Notes: generated by a model from the sequence alone, not told the origin. 26,796 nucleotides of DNA from an uncultured Selenomonadaceae bacterium (GCA_910579115.1 CAJTSO010000007.1:28928-55723); one strand, 5' to 3'; positions 1-7,887 are shown, counted from the stretch's first letter. A program made the numbers and translations.

Positions 1-105
1 GGCGATTGCCGAGCCGCAAGAAGATGGCAGAGCTTAGTGGTTTTTAAGAGCCGGCAGTCCGTCAGGGCTGACTGAGAGGGTAAACGGCTTCATAAGAAAG
101 AACAG
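1..105. repeat. Composite palindromic intergenic repeat, copy 1 (partial)
   Basis: The first 40 or so bases resemble, in orientation and sequence, the core of the repeat at 4570-4615 (GGCGATTGCCGA, then GGCAGAGCTTAG). They are followed by a CAGTCCGTCAGGGCTGACTG-like hairpin and GAGAGGG, as at 3309-3337. Similarity to the 3' flank of copy 2 continues into the GGCTTCAT...GAAAG stretch. The window opens inside this element, so its left end is not visible. It is a mosaic of modules also seen in copies 2 and 3. Confidence 0.7.
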
Positions 106-117
106 CAGGGGATAGAT

Positions 118-1092
118 ATGTCAGAAACAGAGAGGGTAACAAAAACCGAATCATTCCGGGAAATAATGGGGCGCCTCTACCTGTCCGCCTCCCGTTCAAG
201 CCAGCGGAGCCGCCGGGCAAAGCTGTCCGCCGGGTACCGGCGGCAGCTGGTAATGGCCCGCTGGCCGGAAATTGTTTCGCCTGCCGTTTCCGGCCATGCC
301 ACCCCCCATCATTTTTCCTTTGATACCCTGTTTGTAAGCGCCGAACCGGTCTGGGCAAACCAGCTGGAATACTTAAAGCGGGAGCTTATTGACAAGATAA
401 ACGCCTATACCTGCGGCGAAACCGTAAAGGATATAAGGTTTACTGCCTGGAAAAATTTGCCTCAGCCTCTGCCGGTGGTTTCCGAAAAGCCAGAAGAATA
501 CTTTTTATCCGATAGCGATGATTTGATCATCCCCGGCGAAGATGATCGGGAGCAGGCAAAGAAAATCGTGGACAGGCTCATGGAAACTCCAGACCGGCAT
601 TTGAAGGAGAGAGCTGAAAAAAGTCTGGCGGTGGAGCTCAGGGCAAGAAGAATTTCGCAAAATAGAATTCCGGGAAAATGTCCTGTCTGCGGCCGTCCCA
701 CCGCTTCCGAGGACGGTTACTGCTCCGCCTGTATCGTGAGGAAGCATGACGAATACAGGAGCCGGATCAGGTCAAAGCTGATTGCCTGTCCTTGGGCAGG
801 CTACGCCGAGGTCAACAGCTTCATAAAATGCCGCCCGGAGGAATATAATAGGATCCGTCAGGAGCTTTTAAGGGAGCAGGCGGAAAGGGTTCCTTACCGG
901 AGGGATACCGATACTCCGGGGACTTATACCCTTGAGGAATATATTCTGGTAATGCTTTATAAGACATTACCCCTGGAAAGATTAAACGACATTTTGATGA
1001 GCAAAGCCCTTTTTGAGCTCAGGTATGATCTGAAGGGAGGACCGTTTTCCCCTTCAAGGGCAAAGAAGAATCTTTGGAAAAATTTGAAATAG
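118..1092 (+). CDS. DUF721/DciA-like protein with C-terminal zinc ribbon
   Basis: A 324-aa protein. Residues about 10-110 look like the DUF721/DciA domain (a Trp-Pro-Glu-Ile-Val segment near residue 49, then a surface-exposed LEYLKRELIDKIN helix near 83-95). DciA proteins are the ancestral loaders or partners of the replicative helicase DnaB. After an acidic linker (about 125-150) comes a zinc ribbon with C188, C191, C202 and C205, then a charged C-terminal tail. It is roughly twice the length of a bare DciA. The start at 118 is supported by AGGGG about 8 nt upstream. Position directly before gyrB is the usual oriC-proximal place for this family in Firmicutes. Family assignment is fairly sure. 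The helicase-loading role is by family, and the function of the zinc ribbon is unknown. Confidence 0.8.
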   Translation: MSETERVTKTESFREIMGRLYLSASRSSQRSRRAKLSAGYRRQLVMARWPEIVSPAVSGHATPHHFSFDTLFVSAEPVWANQLEYLKRELIDKINAYTCGETVKDIRFTAWKNLPQPLPVVSEKPEEYFLSDSDDLIIPGEDDREQAKKIVDRLMETPDRHLKERAEKSLAVELRARRISQNRIPGKCPVCGRPTASEDGYCSACIVRKHDEYRSRIRSKLIACPWAGYAEVNSFIKCRPEEYNRIRQELLREQAERVPYRRDTDTPGTYTLEEYILVMLYKTLPLERLNDILMSKALFELRYDLKGGPFSPSRAKKNLWKNLK

Positions 1093-1096
1093 AAAT

Positions 1097-1112
1097 TGTT
1101 TCACATGAAACA
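1097..1112. promoter_or_regulatory. parS-like centromere site 1
   Basis: TGTTTCACATGAAACA differs from the canonical Spo0J/ParB parS palindrome TGTTTCACGTGAAACA at one central position. It lies in the short gap between the dciA-like gene and the gyrB ribosome-binding site. An identical 16-mer is at 6355-6370. parS sites cluster near oriC, which fits the gene order. Confidence 0.8.
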
Positions 1113-1126
1113 AAAAGGAGAAAGAT

Positions 1127-3208
1127 ATGACAGCTGCTGATAAAATTGCGGAAAAGCTCGGCCTTGACGATCTGGTTGAGAAGCAGGAAGGGGAGCTTAT
1201 CGATTCCAATGATGACAGTGTAGAGGTGGAAATCGACAATACCGTAACGGTGGGCAGTGAGGTACTGGGAGCGGAGCTTACCGCTGTGGCCAGTATGGAA
1301 TATACCGGCGCCGACATTACGGCCCTGGATTTTCCGGAAAATGTCCGGGTCCGGCCGGGTATGTACATCGGCAGTACTGATTACCGGGGACTTCACCATT
1401 TGGCCTATGAGGTTATTGACAACTCTATTGACGAGGCGATGGCCGGTTTCTGCAACAAAATCGGCGTGACGATCCACCCGGACAATTCCATCACCGTTCA
1501 GGATAACGGCCGGGGTATTCCCGTGGATATGCACGAAAAGGGCAAGCCTACGGTAGAGGTGGTTCTTACCGTTCTCCACGCGGGCGGAAAATTCGGCAAA
1601 AAAGGCGGCTACAAGGTATCCGGCGGCCTTCATGGAGTTGGCGTATCCGTTGTCAATGCCCTTTCCGCTCAGCTGACGGTTACTGTCCAGCGGGACGGAA
1701 AGCTTTATGAAATCGGCTTTACCAGAGGGATAACCAGCTCGGAACTCAGGGAGACCGGTCCTGCCCCAGACGACAGCACGGGAACCACCGTCCATTTTCT
1801 GCCGGACCCGGATATTTTTACCGTCAGCGTCTACCAGTACGATACCCTGAGAAAGCGTATCCGGGAGCTGGCTTTCCTGAACAAGGGGGTAAGCATCAGC
1901 CTTACCGATGAACGGATCCTTGATGAAAATGGCGGTTTCAAGCAGGAGACTTTCTGCTACGAGGGCGGGATCATCAGCTATGTGGATTACCTCAATCAGA
2001 ACAAGACCCTTATCCATCCAAGCCCTATTTACTTCAACGGCAAAAAGGACGATACCATCGTGGAAGTGGCTCTCCAGTACAACGATACTGACCGGGAAAA
2101 TCTCCACAGCTTTGTAAATAACATAAACACGGAGGAAGGGGGCACCCATGCCGCCGGTTTTCGGGGAGCCATGACTAAGCTGGCAAACGATTATGCCCGC
2201 CGCCATAGGATACTCAGGGACAAGGATCCAAATTTCGAGTCTATTGACGTCCAAGCCGGTCTGGCGGCTATCGTCAGCATCAAGATTCCCAATCCCCAGT
2301 TTGAAGGCCAGACGAAGACGAAGCTGGGAAACAGCGAGGTAAGGGGAATTGTCAGCAGTATCGTGGTAAAGGGCTTGGGGGAGTATTTTGAAGAAAATCC
2401 GCCCATCGTCAAGGGAATCCTGGAGCGGATGGCTTTGGCCCAGCGGGCGAGAATTGCCGCTAAGAAGGCCAGGGAAGCGGTAAAGAAGCAGAACGCCTTG
2501 GAAATTTCCGCCTTGCCCGGAAAGCTGGCGGACTGCTCCCTCCACGATCCCACTCAGAGCGAGATTTATCTGGTAGAGGGTGACTCTGCCGGAGGCAGCG
2601 CCAAGAGCGGCCGTGACCGCCGCTTCCAGGCTATCCTTCCCCTCCGGGGCAAGATCCTCAACGTGGAGAAGGCCAGGGCCGATAAGATTTTTGCCAACAA
2701 TGAGATATGCACTATGATCACTGCCTTCGGCAGCGGAATAAATGATGATTTCGATCTGTCCAGGACCCGCTACAGCAAGATAATCATCATGACTGACGCG
2801 GATGTGGACGGGGCCCATATCCGCACCTTGCTTCTGACCTTCTTCTACCGCCACATGAAGCCCCTGATTGAAAACGGTCGGGTGTATATTGCCCGTCCCC
2901 CTTTGTTCCAGATAAGGAAAGGACGGAACCATTGGTATACCTACTCCGATGAGGAGCAGGAGGCGAAGCTGGATGAAATAGGCCGTGAGGGGATCACCGT
3001 CCAGCGCTACAAGGGCTTGGGGGAGATGAACCCGGAGCAGCTGTGGGAAACCACCATGGATCCGGCTACCCGCACCATGATGAGGGTGGATATGGAGGAC
3101 GCGGAGGAGGCCGACCGCCTCTTTACGGTCCTTATGGGGGATAGGGTGGAGCCCCGCCGCCAGTTCATTGAGGAGAATGCCAAAAACGCCAATGAGATCG
3201 ACACATGA
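1127..3208 (+). CDS. gyrB: DNA gyrase subunit B with acidic N-terminal extension
   Basis: ATPase subunit of DNA gyrase, which introduces negative supercoils together with GyrA. Seen in order: GHKL ATPase motifs (EVIDNSIDEA near 94-103, DNGRGIP near 126-132, GLHGVGVSVVNALS near 167-180), the transducer domain, then the TOPRIM domain with EGDSAGG starting near E484 and the DADVDGAHIR motif, and the conserved QRYKGLGEMNPEQLWETT tail. The protein is 693 aa against roughly 635-650 for typical short-type GyrB. The surplus is an acidic, low-complexity N-terminal extension of about 50 residues before the usual 'ITALDFPENVRVRPGMYIG' start. AAGGAG sits at a good distance from the ATG at 1127, and no ribosome-binding site precedes the inner Met57, so the extension is probably translated. 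gyrA does not follow, unlike in many Firmicutes. Confidence 0.97.
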   Translation: MTAADKIAEKLGLDDLVEKQEGELIDSNDDSVEVEIDNTVTVGSEVLGAELTAVASMEYTGADITALDFPENVRVRPGMYIGSTDYRGLHHLAYEVIDNSIDEAMAGFCNKIGVTIHPDNSITVQDNGRGIPVDMHEKGKPTVEVVLTVLHAGGKFGKKGGYKVSGGLHGVGVSVVNALSAQLTVTVQRDGKLYEIGFTRGITSSELRETGPAPDDSTGTTVHFLPDPDIFTVSVYQYDTLRKRIRELAFLNKGVSISLTDERILDENGGFKQETFCYEGGIISYVDYLNQNKTLIHPSPIYFNGKKDDTIVEVALQYNDTDRENLHSFVNNINTEEGGTHAAGFRGAMTKLANDYARRHRILRDKDPNFESIDVQAGLAAIVSIKIPNPQFEGQTKTKLGNSEVRGIVSSIVVKGLGEYFEENPPIVKGILERMALAQRARIAAKKAREAVKKQNALEISALPGKLADCSLHDPTQSEIYLVEGDSAGGSAKSGRDRRFQAILPLRGKILNVEKARADKIFANNEICTMITAFGSGINDDFDLSRTRYSKIIIMTDADVDGAHIRTLLLTFFYRHMKPLIENGRVYIARPPLFQIRKGRNHWYTYSDEEQEAKLDEIGREGITVQRYKGLGEMNPEQLWETTMDPATRTMMRVDMEDAEEADRLFTVLMGDRVEPRRQFIEENAKNANEIDT

Positions 3209-3215
3209 CGGGAAT

Positions 3216-3337
3216 CCTCTCCGTCATGTCTGACGACATGACACCTCTTACAAACTACTAAGCTCTGCCGTCACTGCGTTCGGCAATCGCCAAGTAGTTT
3301 GCAGGAGCAGTCAGTCCGTCAGGACTGACTGAGAGGG
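3216..3337. repeat. Composite palindromic intergenic repeat, copy 2
   Basis: Three tandem hairpins: TCATGTC/GACATGA (3224-3241, 4-nt loop), AAACTACT/AGTAGTTT (3252-3300, with inner TGCCG/CGGCA pairing), and CAGTCAGTCC/GGACTGACTG (3308-3331, 4-nt loop). The segment is close to the reverse complement of the ends of copy 3 (4437-4651). Together the two copies form an inverted pair bracketing pfkA. No T-run follows the stems, so they are not classic terminators, though they may block read-through after gyrB. Confidence 0.85.
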
Positions 3338-3414
3338 TAAAAGTGAAGGCTTCATTAAGGAAAGAAAATGCCTGAAGCATTTTTATAAACAATGTCGTTA
3401 TAAGGAGTGATAAA

Positions 3415-4395
3415 ATGAGTGAGAGAATAAGCAATAAGGCAATTGCCATCATGACCAGCGGCGGGGACAGCCCAGGCATGAATGCGGCGGCCAGAGCCGT
3501 CGTCCGCACCGCTCTCTATGAGGGGGTAGAGGTTTATGGCATAAACAACGGCTTCAAGGGAATGATTGAGGATGATATTGTCCAGCTGAACGGAAAAAGC
3601 GTTAGCGATATTATCCAGCGGGGTGGAACATTTTTGGGAACGGCCCGCAGTAAGGAATTTATGACTCCAGAAGGACGGGCAAAGGCTTATGAAAACCTGA
3701 AAAAACGGGGAATAAACGGCATCTGCGTCATCGGTGGCGACGGGAGTCTCCGGGGAGCCGCGGCTCTGGCCAAGGAACATGGTATATCCATTGTGGGCCT
3801 GCCGGGAACAATCGATAATGATGTCTGGGGCTCTGACTACACCATCGGCTGCGATACGGCGGCCAACACCATCATTGATGCCATCAACAAGCTGCGGGAT
3901 ACCGCCAGCGCCCATCGCCGCTGCGCTGTCCTGGAGGTAATGGGACACCGCTGCGGCTGGCTGGCAATGGTTACCGGCATTGCCGGAGGCGCCGAGTACA
4001 TCCTTGTTCCCGAGGTAAACTACGATCTGGAAGACATAATCAAAGAGATTAAGGATCTTTATGAAAATAACAGGAAGCGCTACATTATGATCGTGGTGGC
4101 GGAGGGCGCCGGTAAGGCGGTAAACATCGCTGAAAAAATCCAAAAGGAAACTGGCATCGACACCAGGCCCACTGTTCTCGGCCACGTTCAACGGGGCGGT
4201 TCCCCCACTATTCAGGACCGGATCAAAGCCAGCCAGCTGGGGGAAAAGGCTGCTCTGGCTCTCATCTGCGGCATTTCCAATGTGGTGTACGGCTTCAACG
4301 CTGGCCACGTGGTGCAGATCGACCTTTTCGACGCGGTAAACAACAAGAAAACTCTGGACCCGGATTATGTAAGGCTGGCCAGAGTGTTGCAGTAA
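3415..4395 (+). CDS. pfkA: ATP-dependent 6-phosphofructokinase
   Basis: Catalyses fructose-6-phosphate plus ATP to fructose-1,6-bisphosphate, the committed step of glycolysis, in the cytoplasm. The 326-aa length is normal for bacterial PfkA. The N-terminal SGGDSPGMNA motif and GGDGS (107-111) are present. The catalytic PGTIDND motif (130-136) contains the base Asp134. Gly rather than Asp after GGD, and Gly rather than Lys before TIDND, indicate ATP rather than pyrophosphate as donor. One oddity: the usual MGRxxGD reads MGHRCGW (176-182), so the substrate-contacting Arg is shifted by one or replaced by His. AAGGAG lies 9-10 nt before the ATG. The gene stands alone between inverted repeats, with no pyk neighbour. 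Confidence 0.95.
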   Translation: MSERISNKAIAIMTSGGDSPGMNAAARAVVRTALYEGVEVYGINNGFKGMIEDDIVQLNGKSVSDIIQRGGTFLGTARSKEFMTPEGRAKAYENLKKRGINGICVIGGDGSLRGAAALAKEHGISIVGLPGTIDNDVWGSDYTIGCDTAANTIIDAINKLRDTASAHRRCAVLEVMGHRCGWLAMVTGIAGGAEYILVPEVNYDLEDIIKEIKDLYENNRKRYIMIVVAEGAGKAVNIAEKIQKETGIDTRPTVLGHVQRGGSPTIQDRIKASQLGEKAALALICGISNVVYGFNAGHVVQIDLFDAVNNKKTLDPDYVRLARVLQ

Positions 4396-4436
4396 ACGCT
4401 TGCCTGAGAGGTGAAAAATTACGGATTAGCCGTTAT

Positions 4437-4651
4437 CCCTCTCAGTCAGTCCTGGCGGACTGCCAGCTCTCCCAGAGGGGGAGCCAAGGGTGGCGTTCTA
4501 GCCTCTCCCTTTGGGTTGGCATGAGCACTCAAGCCGTCGAGAGCGGCTTTTAGTGCGAGCCATGCAAACTACTTGGCGATTGCCGAACGCAGTGACGGCA
4601 GAGCTTAGTAGTTTGCAAGAGGTGTCATGTCGTAAGACATGATGGAGAGGG
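4437..4651. repeat. Composite palindromic intergenic repeat, copy 3, with internal insert
   Basis: This accounts for most of the gene-free stretch 4396-4743. The ends (CCCTCTCAGTCAGTCC at 4437, and the AAACTACT...AGTAGTTTG core plus CATGTC/GACATG hairpin at 4566-4651) are the reverse complement of copy 2. Between them is an extra block of about 100 bp (4463-4563), itself made of hairpins: GCTCTCCC/GGGGGAGC, GCCAA/TTGGC and GCACT(C)AAGCCG/CGGCTT(TT)AGTGC. The modular build suggests one palindromic element inserted into or recombined with another. Confidence 0.8.
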
Positions 4652-4652
4652 C

Positions 4653-4682
4653 TTTACAGAGAGGGCATTTGCCTTCTAAAAT
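4653..4682 (+). promoter_or_regulatory. Candidate sigma-70-type promoter for the DUF362 gene
   Basis: TTTACA (4653-4658), an 18-nt spacer, then TAAAAT (4677-4682), about 60 nt before the ATG at 4744. It lies immediately after repeat copy 3, so transcription of the downstream gene could start independently of pfkA. Motif match only. Confidence 0.35.
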
Positions 4683-4743
4683 GGCGGCCAATTAGACGGA
4701 TTTTCATTTAATCAGAAATTCATAGGATCAGGAGGTATGTATA

Positions 4744-5877
4744 ATGGAAAAATCAAAGGTGTATTTTACCGATTTTGTTACCGGCTACGGCGGGACTCCG
4801 TTGCCTTTGAAATTGAAGAAGCTGGCGGAAAAAGCCGGCCTGACAGATATTGATATGAAAGGAAAATTCGTCGCCATAAAAATGCACTTCGGCGAGCGGG
4901 GAAATATTGCCTTTCTCCGGCCGAACTATGTAAAGGCGATAGTTGACCTCATCAGGGAAAAGGGCGGCAAACCCTTTGTAACCGACTGCAATACCCTGTA
5001 CGTGGGCAGCCGAAAGGAAGCCTTGGAACACCTTGATACCGCCTACGAAAACGGCTTTAATCCTCTGACCATCGGTTGCCATACCATCATTGCCGATGGC
5101 CTGAAAGGCACCGATGAAGCTTTCCTTCCCGTTCCCAACGGCGAGCTGGTAAAGGAAGCAAAGGTTGGCCGGGCCTTGGCCGATGCCGACATCATCATAA
5201 CTCTTACCCACTTCAAGGGCCATGAGATGGCCGGTTTTGGCGGCGCAATAAAGAATATCGGCATGGGCGGCGGCAGTCGGGCCGGCAAAATGGAAATGCA
5301 CTGCAACGGCAAGATGGTGGTAAAGCAGGAAAAGTGCGTCGGCTGCGGCAAATGCGTATCTATCTGCGCCCATGGGGCTCCTTCCGTTACTAACCGCAAA
5401 AGTACCATTGATACGGACAAATGCGTCGGCTGCGGCCGCTGTCTCGGCCTTTGTCCCACCGACGCCATTGAACCGCAGGAATGGAGCAGCGTGGAGAAAA
5501 TGAATATCCGCATGGCGGAATATGCCGCCGCTCTCACCCACAACCGGCCCCAGTTCCATCTGAGCCTTATCGTGGACGTTTCGCCGAATTGCGACTGCCA
5601 CGCGGAAAACGACGTGCCCATCCTGCCGGATATCGGGATGCTTGCCTCAACGGATATGGTAGCCATCGATCAGGCCGCCGCCGACCTCTGCTGCGCCGCC
5701 GCTCCGCTGCCCGGCGGACAGCTGGCAAAAAATCTGGAGAAGGACCCGGAAGGCTGCAAGGAACACGACCATTTCCACAACTCTACTCCCAATTCCGAAT
5801 GGCAGAGTTGCCTGGCCCATGCGGAAAAAATTGGAGCAGGAACTCGTCAGTACGAATTGATAAAGCTGAAGCTGTAA
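4744..5877 (+). CDS. DUF362 domain protein with two 4Fe-4S clusters
   Basis: A 377-aa soluble protein. Residues 1-180 resemble the DUF362 domain, with a conserved THFKGHEMAGFGGAIKNIGMGG stretch near 155-176. A ferredoxin-like module follows with two 4Fe-4S motifs: C198-C201-C204-C208 and C227-C230-C233-C237. The C-terminal 130 residues include an extra Cys/His-rich PNCDCH segment and resume DUF362-like sequence. Members are predicted iron-sulfur proteins of uncertain reaction, often annotated simply as 4Fe-4S binding proteins. A strong AGGAGGT precedes the ATG. It appears to be monocistronic, with its own candidate promoter and decayed DNA after it. Family call is sure, function unknown. Confidence 0.88.
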   Translation: MEKSKVYFTDFVTGYGGTPLPLKLKKLAEKAGLTDIDMKGKFVAIKMHFGERGNIAFLRPNYVKAIVDLIREKGGKPFVTDCNTLYVGSRKEALEHLDTAYENGFNPLTIGCHTIIADGLKGTDEAFLPVPNGELVKEAKVGRALADADIIITLTHFKGHEMAGFGGAIKNIGMGGGSRAGKMEMHCNGKMVVKQEKCVGCGKCVSICAHGAPSVTNRKSTIDTDKCVGCGRCLGLCPTDAIEPQEWSSVEKMNIRMAEYAAALTHNRPQFHLSLIVDVSPNCDCHAENDVPILPDIGMLASTDMVAIDQAAADLCCAAAPLPGGQLAKNLEKDPEGCKEHDHFHNSTPNSEWQSCLAHAEKIGAGTRQYELIKLKL

Positions 5878-5944
5878 TAAAATAAGCAATTTTGACAAAT
5901 GAAAACAATGGACTATCTCATGTTCTTCTTCGGCAAAAGCAGCG

Positions 5945-6131
5945 ATGAAAAACCAGCCAGAAAAGGTCAATTTGGTCATGAACGCCTCCATTGAGGCAGC
6001 CAGGGCCGGTGAGCACGGCCGGGGCTTTGCCGTAGTGGCGGAGAAAATCAGGAAGCTGGCGGACAGCGTAGGGGGATATACCTCAGGATGTGCAGGACTG
6101 CCTTGATGAAATAGGCAGAAGCGTGGAATAA
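5945..6131 (+). pseudogene. Decayed methyl-accepting chemotaxis receptor fragment
   Basis: An open stretch from 5945 reads NLVMNASIEAARAGEHGRGFAV-type sequence followed by VAEKIRKLADS. This is the signalling hairpin tip of methyl-accepting chemotaxis proteins, normally embedded in 500 or more residues. The frame stops at 6104-6106. A shifted frame continues a few residues (DVQDCLDEIGRSVE) to a stop near 6131. No sensor domain, membrane segment or HAMP domain is present upstream, so this is a short relic and not a functional receptor. Confidence 0.8.
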
Positions 6132-6155
6132 TTTCGATGGTTCACATTATGAAAA

Positions 6156-6213
6156 GAAGCGTGCCCGGGAGGCCGGAAAATAATCTCCGGCGTTTTCCGG
6201 TACGCTTTTTTTT
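6156..6213 (+). terminator. Rho-independent terminator after the receptor relic
   Basis: AAGCG...CCGGAAAA pairs with TTTTCCGG...ACGCTT across a GC-containing loop, and a run of nine T follows (about 6205-6213). It probably terminated the original chemotaxis gene and now closes transcription arriving from the DUF362 gene. The rest of the gene-free stretch 5878-6660 holds only the receptor relic, the second parS site and a short palindromic repeat. I see no other gene there. Confidence 0.75.
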
Positions 6214-6354
6214 TATGGATAAGCTCAGCCGGTAAATTTTTTTCACAGGGATTTTTACCATATATAGTTGGACAGGCTGGCGTTACTATACATAACCGGT
6301 AAAATCAATAGCCAGTTGAACCGGCATAAATTACCTGTAGAATATAGTGTGAAT

Positions 6355-6370
6355 TGTTTCACATGAAACA
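6355..6370. promoter_or_regulatory. parS-like centromere site 2
   Basis: TGTTTCACATGAAACA, identical to the site at 1097-1112 and one base from the canonical parS palindrome. It lies in intergenic DNA about 290 nt before the YgjP-like gene. Two identical 16-bp matches within 5.3 kb next to gyrB argue for genuine ParB binding sites and not chance. Confidence 0.8.
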
Positions 6371-6439
6371 AAATTTACCGGATGACTGTGAAACTACAAT
6401 AAAAGTCCTGAGCAGACTGTTTTAATTGCATTATCTATC

Positions 6440-6448
6440 TGCTAGAAT
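6440..6448 (+). promoter_or_regulatory. Candidate extended -10 promoter element
   Basis: TGCTAGAAT is an extended -10 match (TGnTATAAT type) in an AT-rich stretch after parS site 2. The -35 region (TTTTAA-like, about 17 nt upstream) is poor. It could drive the YgjP-like gene about 210 nt downstream, with the repeat at 6496-6643 in the leader. Low confidence. Confidence 0.25.
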
Positions 6449-6495
6449 ATATGGGCTGATATCTAATTTATATCACCGGTTTCCCTGCGGTGGAA

Positions 6496-6643
6496 GAACT
6501 CTCTCCGCCATGTCTGACTGAGAGGGAAATAATGACAGCTTAATTTAACAGTTACCTCACCGCCCTTCGGATATTTTCCCAGGAGGGGAGGCTTTGAGTT
6601 GTTGCTCCCATTGAAGGGAGCTGTCTCCGCAGGAGATTGAGGG
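6496..6643. repeat. Degenerate palindromic repeat, copy 4
   Basis: Contains CTCTCCGCCATGTCTGACTGAGAGGG, a rearranged fragment of the modules in copies 2 and 3. It also has GCTCCC/GGGAGC (6604-6621) followed by TCTCC/GGAGA (6624-6636) and GAGGGGTGA. The latter arrangement parallels 7780-7821, where perfect palindromes occupy the same positions. Confidence 0.55.
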
Positions 6644-6660
6644 GTGATTATCAAAAAAGT

Positions 6661-7224
6661 ATGAAAAAAATAAACTGCGAAATAATCCGCAGCCATCGGC
6701 GGACATCAAGAATAGAAATAAACAGCGAAGGAATCCTCCGGCTCAGGGTACCTCTGAGAACCACAAAAAAGAGGGTCCGGGAAATAATCGAGGAAAACCG
6801 GGACTGGATAGAAAAGCATCTTACTATTGCCTTAAAGGAGCGGGAAAGGATAGAGAGTCTGCCTTCCCTTACTGATGAGGATATTCGCCGGTTGAAGAAA
6901 GCAGCCGGGGAATATATTCCCTCCCGGGCAGCGCGCTATGCAGCAATCCTCGGAGTCTCTTACGGGCGGATCACGATACGGTGCCAAAGGAAGCGGTGGG
7001 GCAGTTGCTCCCGGGAGGGGAACCTGAGTTTCAACTGCCTGCTGCTGCTCACTCCACCGGAGGTAATAGATGCCATTGTCGTCCACGAGCTTTGCCACCG
7101 GCTGGAGATGAACCACTCGGAAAGGTTTTACCGTCATGTTTTGAAGGTTTACCCCGAATACCGGCGCTGGAATAAATGGCTCAGGGAAAAGGGCAGAGAG
7201 ATCATGCTGAGGCCAAGAGAATAG
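6661..7224 (+). CDS. YgjP/M48-type zinc metallopeptidase (DUF45 family)
   Basis: A 187-aa protein of the YgjP (SprT-like, DUF45) family. The zinc site HELCH spans H142-E143-L-C-H146, followed by the family's NH (H152) third ligand. RWGSCS near 112-117 is another family hallmark ('kWGSCs'). The role is unknown. YgjP proteins are small cytoplasmic putative metalloproteases often encoded near housekeeping or restriction genes. The ATG at 6661 was chosen because the family begins near the IRSHRR segment. A TTG at 6637 in the same frame would add eight residues but lies inside the repeat. The ribosome-binding site is weak (GAGGGG about 17 nt upstream). Confidence 0.85.
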   Translation: MKKINCEIIRSHRRTSRIEINSEGILRLRVPLRTTKKRVREIIEENRDWIEKHLTIALKERERIESLPSLTDEDIRRLKKAAGEYIPSRAARYAAILGVSYGRITIRCQRKRWGSCSREGNLSFNCLLLLTPPEVIDAIVVHELCHRLEMNHSERFYRHVLKVYPEYRRWNKWLREKGREIMLRPRE

Positions 7225-7290
7225 AATTTACCGGAACTTATTGGTAGGAGGCTGGAAACAGAATTCCCTGCCGGGAAAGAGAGACAGACA

Positions 7291-7764
7291 ATGAAGCGGG
7301 AAAAACAGGTAGCAGAAAAATTGATAGCCGCCGGAAAGACCATAACCTTTATGGAAAGCTGTACCGCCGGTCTGTTGGCGTCAATGCTGACGGATACGGA
7401 GGGAGTCTCCGCTGTTTTTAAGGGCAGTATCGTTACTTATTCCAACGAGGCAAAGGCGGCTGCGGGCGTTCCCCCCTTCGTCATTCAGGAGTACGGGGTA
7501 TATTCAGCCCAGTGCGCCCGGGAAATGGCCGCGGCGGCTCAGGAGGCGTACTGCTCGGATATTGCCGTGGGGATTACCGGCACTACGGGCAATGCGGACA
7601 GGGAAAATGAGGGCAGCAGAGAAGGAGAGGCATATTACTGCATAATAGCAGGGGAGGATATCCACGATTACCGTATCAGGGCCCAGGTAGCAGGAATGAC
7701 CCGGCGGGAGATAAAGGAGCTGTACGCGGCGGATGTATACGAAAAACTGCTGGAGCTGCTGTGA
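7291..7764 (+). CDS. CinA C-terminal domain / PncC-like nicotinamide-nucleotide amidase
   Basis: A 157-aa stand-alone CinA C-terminal domain. The motif ESCTAGLLA (22-30) matches the family's ESCTGG(L/M) nucleophile region, with one Gly replaced by Ala26. VGITGTTG (residues about 93-100) matches the second conserved segment (GItGiAGP), also slightly altered. PncC enzymes deamidate nicotinamide mononucleotide to nicotinate mononucleotide in NAD recycling. The altered glycines and the loss of the usual 'GP' make activity less certain. A GAGAGA ribosome-binding site precedes the ATG. It follows the YgjP-like gene by 66 nt and is probably cotranscribed. Confidence 0.82.
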   Translation: MKREKQVAEKLIAAGKTITFMESCTAGLLASMLTDTEGVSAVFKGSIVTYSNEAKAAAGVPPFVIQEYGVYSAQCAREMAAAAQEAYCSDIAVGITGTTGNADRENEGSREGEAYYCIIAGEDIHDYRIRAQVAGMTRREIKELYAADVYEKLLELL

Positions 7765-7779
7765 CCGCTTCACCTCATA

Positions 7780-7821
7780 AGCTCCCCTATAGGGGAGCTG
7801 TCAGCGAAGCTGACTGAGGAG
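7780..7821. repeat. Paired perfect palindromes, copy 5 of the repeat family
   Basis: AGCTCCCCTATAGGGGAGCT is a perfect 20-bp palindrome (7780-7799). GTCAGCGAAGCTGAC (7800-7814) follows at once, then TGAGGAGTGA. The same layout in degraded form is at 6604-6643. There is no T-run, so it is not a classical terminator. Confidence 0.75.
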
Positions 7822-7887
7822 TGACAGAAGTAAAGAACCCTCTTCGGCATGTCTGACAGCCGCTTTTTCAAAACAGCCTCTTTCAAT

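Noticed and set aside
1019..2932. Long minus-strand open frame opposite gyrB (637 aa)
   Set aside because: A mirror of the GC-rich gyrB coding strand. It has no recognisable domain and no ribosome-binding site, and gyrB on the other strand is unmistakable.
3216..3337. Repeat hairpins read as a CRISPR array or as terminators
   Set aside because: There are no regularly spaced identical repeats with unique spacers, and no T-run after the stems.
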